Positions 9,670 through 18,962 of a stretch of DNA of 23,743 nt are shown here, piece by piece. Origin of the DNA: Dinochytrium kinnereticum (Eukaryota; Chytridiomycota; Chytridiomycetes; Chytridiales; Chytridiaceae); contig JADGJT010000309.1 of assembly GCA_027604005.1 (NCBI GenBank), forward strand, positions 1 to 23,743, in the 5' to 3' direction. The notes under the pieces are model-generated. The model had not been told where the DNA came from, ran no database searches, and saw only the letters and a program-made list of their open reading frames with translations. Each line of letters begins with the position of its first letter. The stretch's first letter is position 1. The position numbers and the translations under genes are program-made.

Positions 9670-10167
9670 AATGGGCATCAATGGCGGTTCCATTCAGTAT
9701 TGAGATGATAACTACCACTTCGATGAGAAAAGTGAAGACCTCGGCACGGACATTTATTGCTGGGATTTGAAATGAAGCATCCCATTCGTGCCGATGTACA
9801 CAACACGCCCTATTATTCGACTCGGTTATTGAAATTGGGCTGAATCGATGTCAAATATTATACATAATGTAGTCCCCCTCAACAAAAAAGCATCACCTGC
9901 AATAGCAAAAACATAGAAACGAGAAAACAACTAAAAATACAAAAAAGACGGCAGGGATAAGTAACCCCTTTTTTCTAATACTTTTCCTTTATGAGAAAAC
10001 CTCCCGGGGTCGGCCGTTCCACCGCCCAAGGGAAACCTTTGTAACAAAAAAAAAACAAAAAAACAGAGGTTTTGGACTTCACCGATTTCGTGCGATTTTG
10101 CCTTCGGGATTCATTCCGAGACATTCTTTTGCTTTGAACAACCCCCATCGGATCCACCACAGCATCA
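9670..10167. other. Intergenic spacer TMEM231-CCDC124
   Basis: 3' flank of TMEM231 and upstream region of the CCDC124 gene, same strand. A-rich tracts occur around 9880-9960 and at 10040-10062. No gene, RNA or clear TATA element is recognised. Confidence 0.5.
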
Positions 10168-11585
10168 ATGCCACCCAAACGCCAGGTCTGCATCCTCAGT
10201 TATAAACTTCCTCCCTATTTATAGACACATACTGTCTACTTCACACAATCGGTCATTTGGCGAAGAAAAAGCACAAGTGACTTCTCATCCATGCAGAACC
10301 ACTTACTTAAACCACACAAGCCAGAACACCAGAACACCGCCCCAACCCCTCTTCCCCATACCATTCCTCCCCACAACTTACCCAATCAAGCACTAAAATA
10401 AGCCCGTCCATCATGCATGCATCACTCCTTCCACTCACACTTACCTTTTCCCTTGCTTCTTCGATGGTCAGGTTGTGGCCGCTATGGAGCGAAAGGCTGC
10501 CAATGACGATGCTAAGAATCGGAAGTTGCAAGAGCAGCTTGAGGCTGAGGAGGCTGCCAAGTGGGCTACCGGGTCTAAAGGTGGAAATAAGAAGGAGGAG
10601 GAGGCGAGGAAGAAGGTAATGTTTCGGTGTGGAAGATTGGGGGGAGTTTGTTTTTTACGATGGGATGGTTGAGTTTGCCTTTTTGTTGTGATCTTGATTG
10701 CCCCCTCTATTTTATCTATTTATTTGTTGTTCTGTTGTCGCGTGGGGGGCTGTATATCTATGTTTTCACAAGGGGGGTTTTTTTTAAAAGGTTTTGGGTA
10801 TTATTATTCATCTACACTTTGGATCTCTTTTAAGTTAACCATCTTTCTCCCATGATTTCCCAATATCTATTTAGGCTGAAGCCGCAGCGAAAAAGGCCGA
10901 AAGGTACTCATACTTCATTATATATTTACCCTCTGCTCACTCCTCCTCTAACTTTCTCTTCAACACGCCACTCAGGGAAGCACTCCTAGCCGCCGAAGAG
11001 CGCGAAATCGCCGCCAAGAAACCCACCGCCCCCATCAAAGGCTCCAAGGTCGCGGCGAAGAAGACGGCAGCAGTCGAATCCTTTGCCTCAGACGCCAAGA
11101 TCGACCTCGAAGAGTACAGTGCATCTGGTATTGATGCTGCGCTTGATTTGATGGAGATTACGGAGAAGGGTGTAACACCTGTTCAGGTGAATAAGGGGTT
11201 AGTGGAGAAACATCCTGAGAAGCGGATGAAGAGCGCCTGGGCTGCTTTTGAGGAGAGAGAGATGCCGATTTTGAAGGAGGAGAATCCGGGGTTGAGGTTG
11301 AGTCAGCTGAGTATGTGTATTTATTTTTGCTGATTGTTCGGCTTCTGTTTTTTTTGTTTGTTTTTTTTCGTTTTTTTTTTTTTGTCTCCTTTTTTTGCGT
11401 TCTATGAGGAAAGATACTAATTATAAAAACTTTACGAAGAGCAAATGCTTCAAAAGAAGTGGAAAAAGTCTCCAGAAAACCCCATGAACCAGGCCGCTGT
11501 GGCATACAACGCAACGCAAGATGAAATCAGGGAGCAGGTCTCCTCACAGAGGGAGGAGGTTATGGAGAAGATGAGGGTCAAGTAA
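10168..11585 (+). CDS. CCDC124: CCDC124/Lso2-type ribosome-associated coiled-coil protein
   Basis: CCDC124 and yeast Lso2 bind the intersubunit tRNA/mRNA channel of idle 80S ribosomes and help recovery from dormancy. Exons 10168-10185, 10472-10615, 10875-10903 (29 nt), 10976-11310 and 11440-11585 give 223 aa. The N-terminal half is a Lys/Glu/Ala-rich coiled coil (AAMERKAANDDAKNRKLQEQ, AEAAAKKAEREALLAAEERE). The C-terminal half carries the family block: YSASGIDAALDLMEI, KHPEKRMKSAWAAFEEREMP, ENPGLRLSQLKQMLQKKW, KSPENPMNQAAVAYN. The weak point is exon 1 (MPPKRQ, donor GTCTGC): the usual short Gly/Asn/Lys segment after MPPK is missing, so a further small exon may hide in the 286-bp first intron or the 5' end may be misbuilt. 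The C-terminus is certain. Confidence 0.88.
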
Positions 11586-12943
11586 ATGCATTGTTCCGTA
11601 CCTTCCCAAGTTGCTGGAAGGCGAGGATAATCTGGGCCCATTAGATGCACCTACTAAAGGGAGGGTGATTTACACACTCCTGTTCGACATCATCATGGCA
11701 CCTCGTTGAATCTTGCCTTCTTTTTTGTTTTTCCTGTTTTTTCTTGCAATTAGACTCATGCGCCTGTTTTACTTTCTGTGATTCTTTCGCTATTCGATGG
11801 GAATGATAATGAGGGGTTTTTTTCATATGTAGCTGCACGCTCATAGCTTCCTGGCTCGCATTGACTTCACTTTGAGAAGCTTGTTTGTTTTTTTCAAGTT
11901 GGCTGCCGCGATTAACCTTCTCAACCTTTCGTTAGCCGTTTTAAGCGTGTACTTGAGATTACCGAGCAAGGGTGATGTAGTATTTGACTCCTTGCCTTTC
12001 CTTTGCGTAATTCGCTATTGTATAGGATCTGTTTCGCTTTCAGGGAGAGTATAAAGTCCTACACTGAGAGGCTAACAGCATGGATCTCAACCGTAGAGCT
12101 GAGTGAGAACCCTTCACGTCACGAGGGATTTATCTGTTTTGAAAGCCGTGACGCGTCTTGCTCTGCTTAATATGTCCAGGAAATCTTCAAAATCCCACTC
12201 ACCCAAAGATTCAAAGAAATACACCTACCCGTTTGCCTGCATCTTGCAAAGAACAGGCACCAAGAAAATTGAACAACACATTCTTTATTTCTTTCTGTAG
12301 ATAAAATAATGACAACCAGGCAACTCGTCCAACAAGCCACAAAGCGCTGCTTCACTGTAAAGCAGACATCACCGCAAAGACCTTCTCTGAAAAGGATGGG
12401 ATTTGCAAACAGTGTGGGGGAAGGTGCTTCAATCTCAGTCAAGTCCAGCCAATAACTGAGGGGGAAAACTGCAATGATAAACAATGACAGAAAACAATCG
12501 GGCTTAAGGCTGAAAGCCAATCTCGAAACAAATTCATACACGAATACTGCAAGGAAAAAAAGGAGGTTTAAGTCAACGATAAAATAAAAATAATTCACCC
12601 CCAAAAGGGTTGCAAGCAGGTATAATACAAAACGACAAGGTTAAGAACAAAAAACGTCGATAATAATATAAAAAAAAAACAATGGAGACATAATGGTTAA
12701 AAGGATCGAAAGCTAGGGCATATTGATGAGACGAGCTGTAATGCACCTAGCTTCCAAGTTAAACAATAAAAAATTGAAATAAATAATAAATGCCGCATGC
12801 ACGAAACCAGTTTCTTGCATGAAAAAAAAAACCTCTAAAAAAGGCCCATGTGGTGGGTCTAAAAAGCCAAGCTTCAAGCCATTCAAACTACTCCACAAAA
12901 GCAAAACCATTCCTCATCAGAAAAAGCAGCCCCAAACGATTCT
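11586..12943. other. Convergent intergenic spacer, 1.36 kb, no supported gene
   Basis: Lies between the ends of CCDC124 (plus) and the GNAT gene (minus). It is AT-rich with many homopolymer runs. The longest frame, 145 codons on the minus strand (12167-12604), is rich in Phe/Leu/Cys, lacks a domain and reads like translated AT-rich noncoding DNA. No tRNA, rRNA or repeat was recognised. Confidence 0.5.
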
Positions 12944-14928
12944 TCAGCGCCCCGCAAACATCCAAGAGTAATTCTCCACCTTTGGAACAGGTACTTCAAC
13001 TCCAGGAGGGGTGTAGACCAAAAACCTCCCAATGTGCCACGGCTGCAAAGGGAAATCTCTCTCTGCAGACGCAAAGCCCTGATGGACGTACCAGTCTACA
13101 ACATCATGAAGTGCGAAGCAAAGAAGCTGCTTCTTACGATAAGCAGCGATATACTTCAGCCTAATGAAAATGTTTAGAAAATTTCTAAAGCAAGGACGGG
13201 GTGCAGGCGTGCTAACCTATTCAAAAGGGCCACGCCGACTCCCAGACCCCTGGCCTCCCTGTCAACGGCAATGTGGTCCAGCCAGAGATACCGTTTCATC
13301 TGAACAAATTCAGCGGCACCGAGAATCTTTCCGCTATCAACATCCTTAGCATACTCGAGCGCAAAATCGTCCTCTACAACACCCTTTAGGTCCGCGACAA
13401 CGTTCTTCTCCGAGAACTAGTATCAAAGAGCGTTAATGGCAATTCAAGTACTCAGTAAAAAGAACAGACCTGGTTCCTAACAAGATGATCGGTCTCAACA
13501 AAATCGTCATGAATATGCTTAGATCCCAGAATAGACTCTTCATCGTAGATTCCTTGCATGACAACCATTCGGGATGGGTCTTTTAGACGAATGAAGCCAG
13601 ATGGGAGAGGAGGCACGCTCTGATCCGGGTCGGCGTCAAGGTCACGGATGAGTTTATGGGTAACTAAAGAAAAGAGCAAGAGGAAATTTTTATAAATATG
13701 AATATTCATTGTAGAAATCATAAGGAAGTAAACTAGCACAGAAACCTACTGTTGAGGAACATCCCCAAATTGCTATGATCGGGTAAATCTTCAAAATAAA
13801 GACCTCGGTTCCTCGCGACAATCCGATTATGATCGCGCTTGTTACGCCTGAAAAACTCTAAAGCTCTCTGATTTCGAAAATCTTTCGCGCTCAACTTGTG
13901 TTTCAGGCTTACGCGATGAGGACGATCCGAGACTTAAAAAAAAACAAACACATAGTCAGCTATAGCAAAGAAATAATAATATAACATACGCTTACGACCG
14001 CCATTCGACCCTCGCCTCTTTGATCTCCTCTGGCCCACAGCATAGGCATCCGACACCTCAGATTTCTTCTCACCATGGAATTCGAAGGGGGTATCCCAAG
14101 ACAAATCCATCATATCAGCCTCTGCCTGAGAGGTAGAGTTCATCCACTCCGGGTGGAATGATGTATCGTCTGCAGGCGCTGCAGATCCCCCGAATAACTT
14201 GCTGAAGGTGCCAGAAGTAGGGAGTGGGAAAGGCGATGGCGCAGAAGGCAAGCATCCAGACCCGAACTGTGCAGGGACCCCACTAAAAACTCTCTTGGAA
14301 GACAGGACAAATCCTTTCGGCGTCATGGGAAGATACCCACCACATTTCAACAACCCTTGTGTGGAAGATTCGAAACGTGTTGGTGTCAGAAAAGGCGTTG
14401 GGAGCCCAAACTGAAATTTCGATGTCTGAATGCCGATGAAGAAAGGAGACGGAAGCCTGCTGCTACATATCATAGAGGGAGCATAAATCTCCCCCGGCGC
14501 GGGCCTCGGGGTTTCGAAGGCAACATTTGAGGGTTTCCAAGATTGACTTGGAATGGAGGCCCGTCGTATCCTGTTGTTCTTGCGCTTGCGTCGCGTGGTG
14601 GGAGTTCGACTAACAGTGCTTGCCGGCTGCGTCTTTTTTGGCCTTTTAGGAGTCCTAACCTTGGCAAAAACTACTGATTATTAGCAATAGTCGTTCATGT
14701 ACATAGCAACAAGGAGGTAAACTCACGATTTTTAAGAGTGAATAATTCTCCTTGGTTAAGAAAAAGATCGACGCAAATAAAATCGCTAACGCGGTGATGA
14801 TGGCGAAGGCGGCGGGCCTTACTGACGGGAAGATTCTTGATATCGTTCACGCAAGTAGGTTGGACGGTAAGAGGACGATTCAATCTGTTCTTGAAACGCC
14901 TTGCCCGGCTGAGAGGCATAATGGTCAT
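12944..14928 (-). CDS. GNAT-fold N-acetyltransferase with long basic N-terminal region
   Basis: Six exons (14727-14928, 13996-14673, 13750-13932, 13470-13663, 13217-13416, 12944-13160) join in phase through introns of 53-86 bp, giving 557 aa. The C-terminal part is a GNAT acetyl-CoA-binding core: YLWLDHIAVDREARGLGVGV holds the R/Q-x-x-G-x-G/A pyrophosphate loop, followed by ALLNRLKYIAAYRKK and VVDWYVHQGF. The N-terminal 300 residues are Arg/Lys/Ser/Pro-rich and probably disordered (RRKRKNNRIRRAS; RRSKRRGSNGGRK), with patches such as DFRNQRALEFFRRNKRDHNR, suggesting a nuclear or nucleic-acid-associated protein. I do not recognise the subfamily; substrate (histone, other protein or small molecule) is unknown. 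The first exon is less certain than the rest. Confidence 0.8.
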
Positions 14929-15216
14929 TTTTGCTATTAAGCTCCTGGTGAAGGTTGCTAGAGTAAAGGATTTGTTGCGAGCTTTCGATCGAATTTAGGG
15001 GGTCGCCAAGAATAGGGAGATATCTCCGAGACAAAAAAATCAAACAGAATATAGAAGAGAGGGGGGAAGGAGAGAAGAGGGGACGGAAATAAGACAGGTA
15101 GAAAAAACAAGAGTGTGAGCAGGCAGAGGCTTGCTCAAACAAAAGAAAGAGAGAGCTTATCAAAGAAGTAGGGCAAGAGCATAAAGGAGTGGGGGAAGGG
15201 AAAGACGGAGTAAGGT

Positions 15217-15258
15217 GAGGGGCGGGGGGGGGGGAAGGGGAGGGGGAGGGGGAGGGGG
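15217..15258 (+). repeat. G-run tract, potential G-quadruplex/triplex-forming sequence
   Basis: Plus strand carries at least six runs of four or more G separated by one or two bases (GGGG C, a run of about 11 G, AA GGGG A GGGGG A GGGGG A GGGGG). It is about 290-330 bp upstream of the GNAT start codon, where the sense strand is C-rich. It easily satisfies the G3+N1-7 quadruplex pattern. Confidence 0.7.
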
Positions 15259-16343
15259 TTAGTGGAACGGGTCGCGAAGAATGTCGTCCAGCGTTTCTCA
15301 ATTAGCTGGTCAAAAGAGGGTGCAGAGGAGATTTTTTGGTTATAAATAAGCTGATATTGATCGCGCCTGCTGCAGTTTTATTTCTTGAGTTTCTAAGGAG
15401 CACCGTTGAAGAGGCTTCGGAGCAAACACTGGGGGATTCCTGCAAAGCTTTGAAGGGAGTCGGTGAAAAGCCAAAAAAGAAAAAGAGTAAAGATCGACTG
15501 TGTTGCGCCTTGTGCGAATCATGGGAGTAGATGGTATCGTGGCAACGGGGGTTGCGGAGGAGGAGTGGAGTGGAGGGAGGGGGCTCAGTCACTCACAACT
15601 TCGGAAAGTCGGTGGAAAAGCTCCCACTTTCGCCCTGCGAATAGAAGAGTCGAAAGGAAACAAGCTGTATTTGCTACGGGCTATTCAGAGTCGACCGCCG
15701 CTCGCTGCTGATCTGACAGCCAGGGGCAGTTGAAGGACAGCGAGAGGTGGTTGGCAAACCACTCAAGTCAATCAATCAATTAACTAAAATTTTTAGGTCT
15801 CCAACATCACAAGACTCTTTTGACGAGACGCGATTCTCTTCTCCTCTTACTTCGTATGCTGACGCGTTTGTGTTGGTGATCGAGCCCTACAAAAGAGATG
15901 AAGAGGGAGACGCTGATACATGCTTCTGTTTATTTCGCCAATTCAATACTTGTTTATCAAGGTGTATAAACATGCATGATATCTCTCTCAATTTCAGATC
16001 ATTGCGGGAAAAAATATGTTTGTAGAAGTTAAAAACATAGATAATAACGAAGTCATGCTCATTACGCTTGCATGCTCCTTTCAGAAATGGCGGGGATAAT
16101 TTGTTTTGCCATGATGACCTAGCATGGGCATATGGAAGTCTGTCTGATCTATAAAATACTGGAACCCCTATTAACTGCAACATGCGTTGTTGAATTCCCT
16201 CAGCTGTTGTGGAAAAGCACACTCGACGTGTTTTCTGATTGCACCTTTGCTCGTCTCTAAAGACACAAGGAAATAAGTCCAATCAAGGATCTCGCTGACA
16301 TTGTTTACTCATCAACTAAAGAGTCTAGTCGCGTCCAAATTCG

Positions 16344-16350
16344 TATAAAT
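16344..16350 (+). promoter_or_regulatory. TATA-box candidate of the synaptobrevin gene
   Basis: TATAAAT lies 60 bp before the start codon at 16411, a plausible distance for a core promoter with a short leader. Confidence 0.5.
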
Positions 16351-16410
16351 GGCCCCTCGAACTTTCCTGTTTGCGAAGGAAAGGCTCAAAAGACACTCAT
16401 CCACAACAAC

Positions 16411-16984
16411 ATGGCCAAGAGCAGAAGCCCAAGTGTAGGCGCAACCTCCGCAACTGCCGCCTCTCCAAACAAAACGGTAGCGAAAACCGCTCAAGTTCAG
16501 GCGCAGGTAAGTTCCACTCGGTTTTACCTCACTGACGATACTTTATGTTGTCCGATAAAGGTTGATGAGGTTATCAATGTCATGCACAACAATATTGAGA
16601 AAGTCATTGCCCGTGGGGAGAAGCTGGATTCTCTTCAGAGCAAGACCGAGGATTTGAAAAATGGTGCCATCCAGTTTAGAAAAGGTGCTGCAAAGGTCAA
16701 GTCACAAATGTAAGCTACTTGCTTCACTCAACTCATATACTGATCGTTCGTAAGGGTATGCATGCGTACTTTCTTTACATATTGTTTAGCATGAAACTAA
16801 CCGAGTGATTTACTTCTCTCCCGATGAAGTGGTGGAAGGTTGGAACCACTTCAATCTTAATAATCGAAGCTAATGTTCGTGGGAGTAGGACTTAAAGCTT
16901 AAAATGATAATTATTGGAATTGTGGTTATTTCCGTGATAGCAATAGTTGCTCCCCTCGCCGCCAAATTCTCAGGCGTCTTTTAA
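16411..16984 (+). CDS. SNC1: Synaptobrevin/VAMP (Snc-like R-SNARE)
   Basis: Vesicle R-SNARE for fusion of secretory and endocytic vesicles. Exons 16411-16506, 16561-16709, 16755 (1 nt), 16830-16838 (9 nt) and 16889-16984 sum to 351 nt, 116 aa. Residues 1-32 are a variable Ser/Ala/Thr-rich head. The SNARE motif is at about 33-82 (VDEVINVMHNNIEKVIARGE, with the zero-layer Arg in IARGE; then KLDSLQSKTEDL and RKGAAKVKSQM). WWKDLKLKM is the basic juxtamembrane segment matching yeast Snc proteins, and a single C-terminal anchor (IIIGIVVISVIAIVAPLAA) follows. The frame between SQM and WWK closes only with the single-G exon; a direct join shifts frame and ends before the anchor. Intron 1 (54 bp) is in frame and stop-free. 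A TATA box lies upstream. Confidence 0.93.
16755..16755 (+). other. Candidate single-nucleotide exon (G) in synaptobrevin
   Basis: Exon 2 ends CAA AT before donor GTAAGC (16710). The WWK exon starts TGG at 16830 after GAAG. One base is missing for ATG. Between them, TAAG (ending 16754), a single G (16755) and GTATGC (from 16756) form acceptor, exon and donor. Each flanking intron has a CTRAY branch motif: CTGAT at 16740-16744 and CTAAC at 16797-16801. Intron sizes are 45 and 74 bp, within the range of this window. Confidence 0.6.
16830..16838 (+). other. 9-nt microexon encoding WWK in synaptobrevin
   Basis: TGGTGGAAG lies between acceptor GAAG (16826-16829) and donor GTTGGA (16839); the next intron is 50 bp with CTAAT as branch motif (16870-16874) and acceptor GTAG. 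It encodes the conserved Trp-Trp-Lys next to the membrane anchor. No reading frame places this triplet in a longer exon without a stop. Confidence 0.75.
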
Positions 16985-17183
16985 TGTAAGCGACTTACCC
17001 TTTTCTTACCAAAAAAAAAACGCTTACGCTTCAATAGCGAGGAAGGGGCAATCTTCGAATTCGTAGACGTGTAGAGACAGAACAGGCAACATGATTAAAG
17101 ATCTGAAGATTATGTAGAGAATTATTCAAGAGGAAGAAGGAGGCAATCTGATCAATTGGAATTTGTCCACCATAGCGAATTCT

Positions 17184-18912
17184 TTAATAAGATCGAATCT
17201 TATTGGGCCTAGTAGCCCTTGATGCTTCCCCAAGATATTTACCGTCCTCTTTTCTTCGAACAATCCATGACCCGGGATTTCTCCTTGCCATCAAAGTTGC
17301 CATTGGCCCGCGTCTGCCATCCAGCAACCCCACAATATCTTCCCATCTTTCCTCCCAATACAAATCTTCGTATGGGGATTCAAAGGATTTAGTGGTGGGC
17401 GGATGGTACCAGTAGTTAAAGGCAAGGTGAATGGATGGCTCTCCTGTCTTCCTTTCGGCAGTGGGATAGCTATGGACTTCATGGAACCAGGCTTTATAAC
17501 CACTTTTAGATGGGTGAAATTTAAGATAAAAATGCTTACATGCTGGAAGATAAAGCATTTCACCCTCCTTCAACTCAAACGTGACCTTTGTAGCCTTCTT
17601 CAGCAACGAAAAATCTGCTGGAGGTTCCTTTGAATGTAGTGCCTTTGGATCAATCTTGCTGAAGCTAGGTGGCTCTGTAGGGCCCAATTCATCATCCCCC
17701 GAATCCTCAGATTCTTCATCCCCCACCAGCATCTTTAAATCTTCAGCAAATTCTTCAGCATCTCCACCCTCATCACTATCCTCGTCGTCCTCCTCCTCAT
17801 CGATGAAGTTCTCGTCCCCATCCTCATCCTGATAATCATCCTCAATGAGGTTGAAATCTTCATCTTCAATATCCTCATCTTCAGCTTGAAGCTCCATCAG
17901 CTCAAATGTCGCCTGCTCAACCGCCTTTCGTGCAGCAGCCTCTTTTGCCGTCCCAATGGCGTGGTCAAGATTCATTTTCGCAGTCCTAAGTTTCCATCGA
18001 AGGATGTCTGATACAAATGCACCGTCCCCTCGTATTTTCTTTCCAGTATATTGTACAAGTCCATTGCTATGCACTTGCTTCATCTGGCCGTATAAGTAAA
18101 GATTCTATATATGTTTAAGTATATATGGGAACAAAAAAAATATGAGTACCTCCGCGTCCTGAGGCGAAAAGAGAGTGAACTTCTTCCGTCCTCTTATTAA
18201 TACATACAAGTTATCCGCAAAGTCTTTATATCATGGAATAGGCTTAATACAATGGCTGACGATTCAAATTAATACCATGATGTAAACCAGAACTACTGCC
18301 CAAGGGTCCTGATGCACCCATCCACATGTTAACCTGTTGAGGGACCAGGCGACCCATTGCCTTGGGTCTTAACGGAAAGTCCTCCATCAGCCGTCGAAGA
18401 GGCTGCTGGCAAAACTCCTCAAACCTCTCTACCAACTCGAGTTCCGGTTCAACAGCCATCTTTCGAGAGGCATCCGAATCCATCTCACGTATCCCAGAAG
18501 AATCATGAGCCCTCCCGTCTTCAGCCGACTTTCCATACTGAGTTGAGAGATAAATGTCGGTGTTGCCTTCAACCAAGTCATCCACCACATCCCGGAAAAG
18601 CGCATTCATCCTCGGCCGACCAGATCCAAAAGTGGCTTTTGAGTTAGACCGGGTCTCAACCTCCACCACTGCATCTCCAGCGCGCTTTTTGAGGTATTCT
18701 GGCGTCCATAGCTTTGATGCCCTCCATTCCTCGTCTGTTAAAGGGGCGGTGAAGATGCATGGTGTTCGGGTGGTAACGTATTTATGGAAGAATGCCTTTG
18801 GATCAATGGATGGAGGCACTCTGTCAGGCTTCCATTCATGTTTTGGAGGGTGAAATCCAGTGTAGTTGTTCTCGAAGACGTCTGAGGCTTCGTCGTCCGA
18901 GGCCCACTCCAT
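17184..18912 (-). CDS. JmjC/cupin-8 Fe(II)- and 2-oxoglutarate-dependent oxygenase
   Basis: Exons 18276-18912, 18150-18223, 17540-18104 and 17184-17491 give 527 aa. The metal triad is visible: HxD at His211/Asp213 in GLHHDFADNLYVLIRG (the Asp codon is split by intron 1) and the distal His429 in EMLYLPASWFHEVHSY. Other blocks: KKFTLFSPQDAENLYLYGQ, VHSNGLVQYTG, LAFNYWYHPP. This resembles fungal JmjC/cupin-like hydroxylases whose substrates are proteins or RNA; specificity is unknown. A strongly acidic, low-complexity insert (about residues 312-376) sits between the two metal-binding segments. Intron 3 (17492-17539, 48 bp) is in frame and stop-free, so its retention would insert 16 residues just before the distal His. 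Start 18912 is the first true ATG; it lies 50 bp from the divergent PDCD2 start. Confidence 0.88.
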
Positions 18913-18962
18913 TTTTGCTGAACTGAGCGCTGGGTTTGTCACTTCTTTTTTTTGTCAATTGC
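18913..18962. promoter_or_regulatory. 50-bp divergent intergenic region between JmjC and PDCD2 genes
   Basis: Only 50 bp separate the two start codons. It includes a run of eight T (18947-18954) and no TATA box. The transcription start sites must be very close to the start codons, or the leaders overlap the opposite gene. Confidence 0.6.

Larger units (their letters stand above)
14929..16410. other. Divergent intergenic region between GNAT and synaptobrevin genes
   Basis: About 1.5 kb holding both promoters. A purine-rich stretch (about 15030-15260) ends in a very G-rich tract at 15217-15258. A TATAAAT box sits at 16344-16350. Open frames on both strands (for example 15463-15711 plus, 15302-15592 minus, 15887-16282 minus) have no recognisable domain. 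No RNA gene seen. Confidence 0.5.

Noticed and set aside
12167..12604. 145-codon minus-strand frame with hydrophobic stretches
   Set aside because: Phe/Leu/Cys richness is what AT-rich noncoding DNA translates to; no family, no splice partners.
13881..13911. Possible 31-bp intron (GTAAGC...AAAG) inside GNAT exon 3
   Set aside because: Too short for a spliceosomal intron and the frame is open straight through it.
14752..14940. Plus-strand frame MVKKKIDANKIANAVMMAKA and onward
   Set aside because: Looks protein-like, but it lies antisense to GNAT exon 1, which joins exon 2 in phase with good splice sites. Some doubt remains about which strand is coding.
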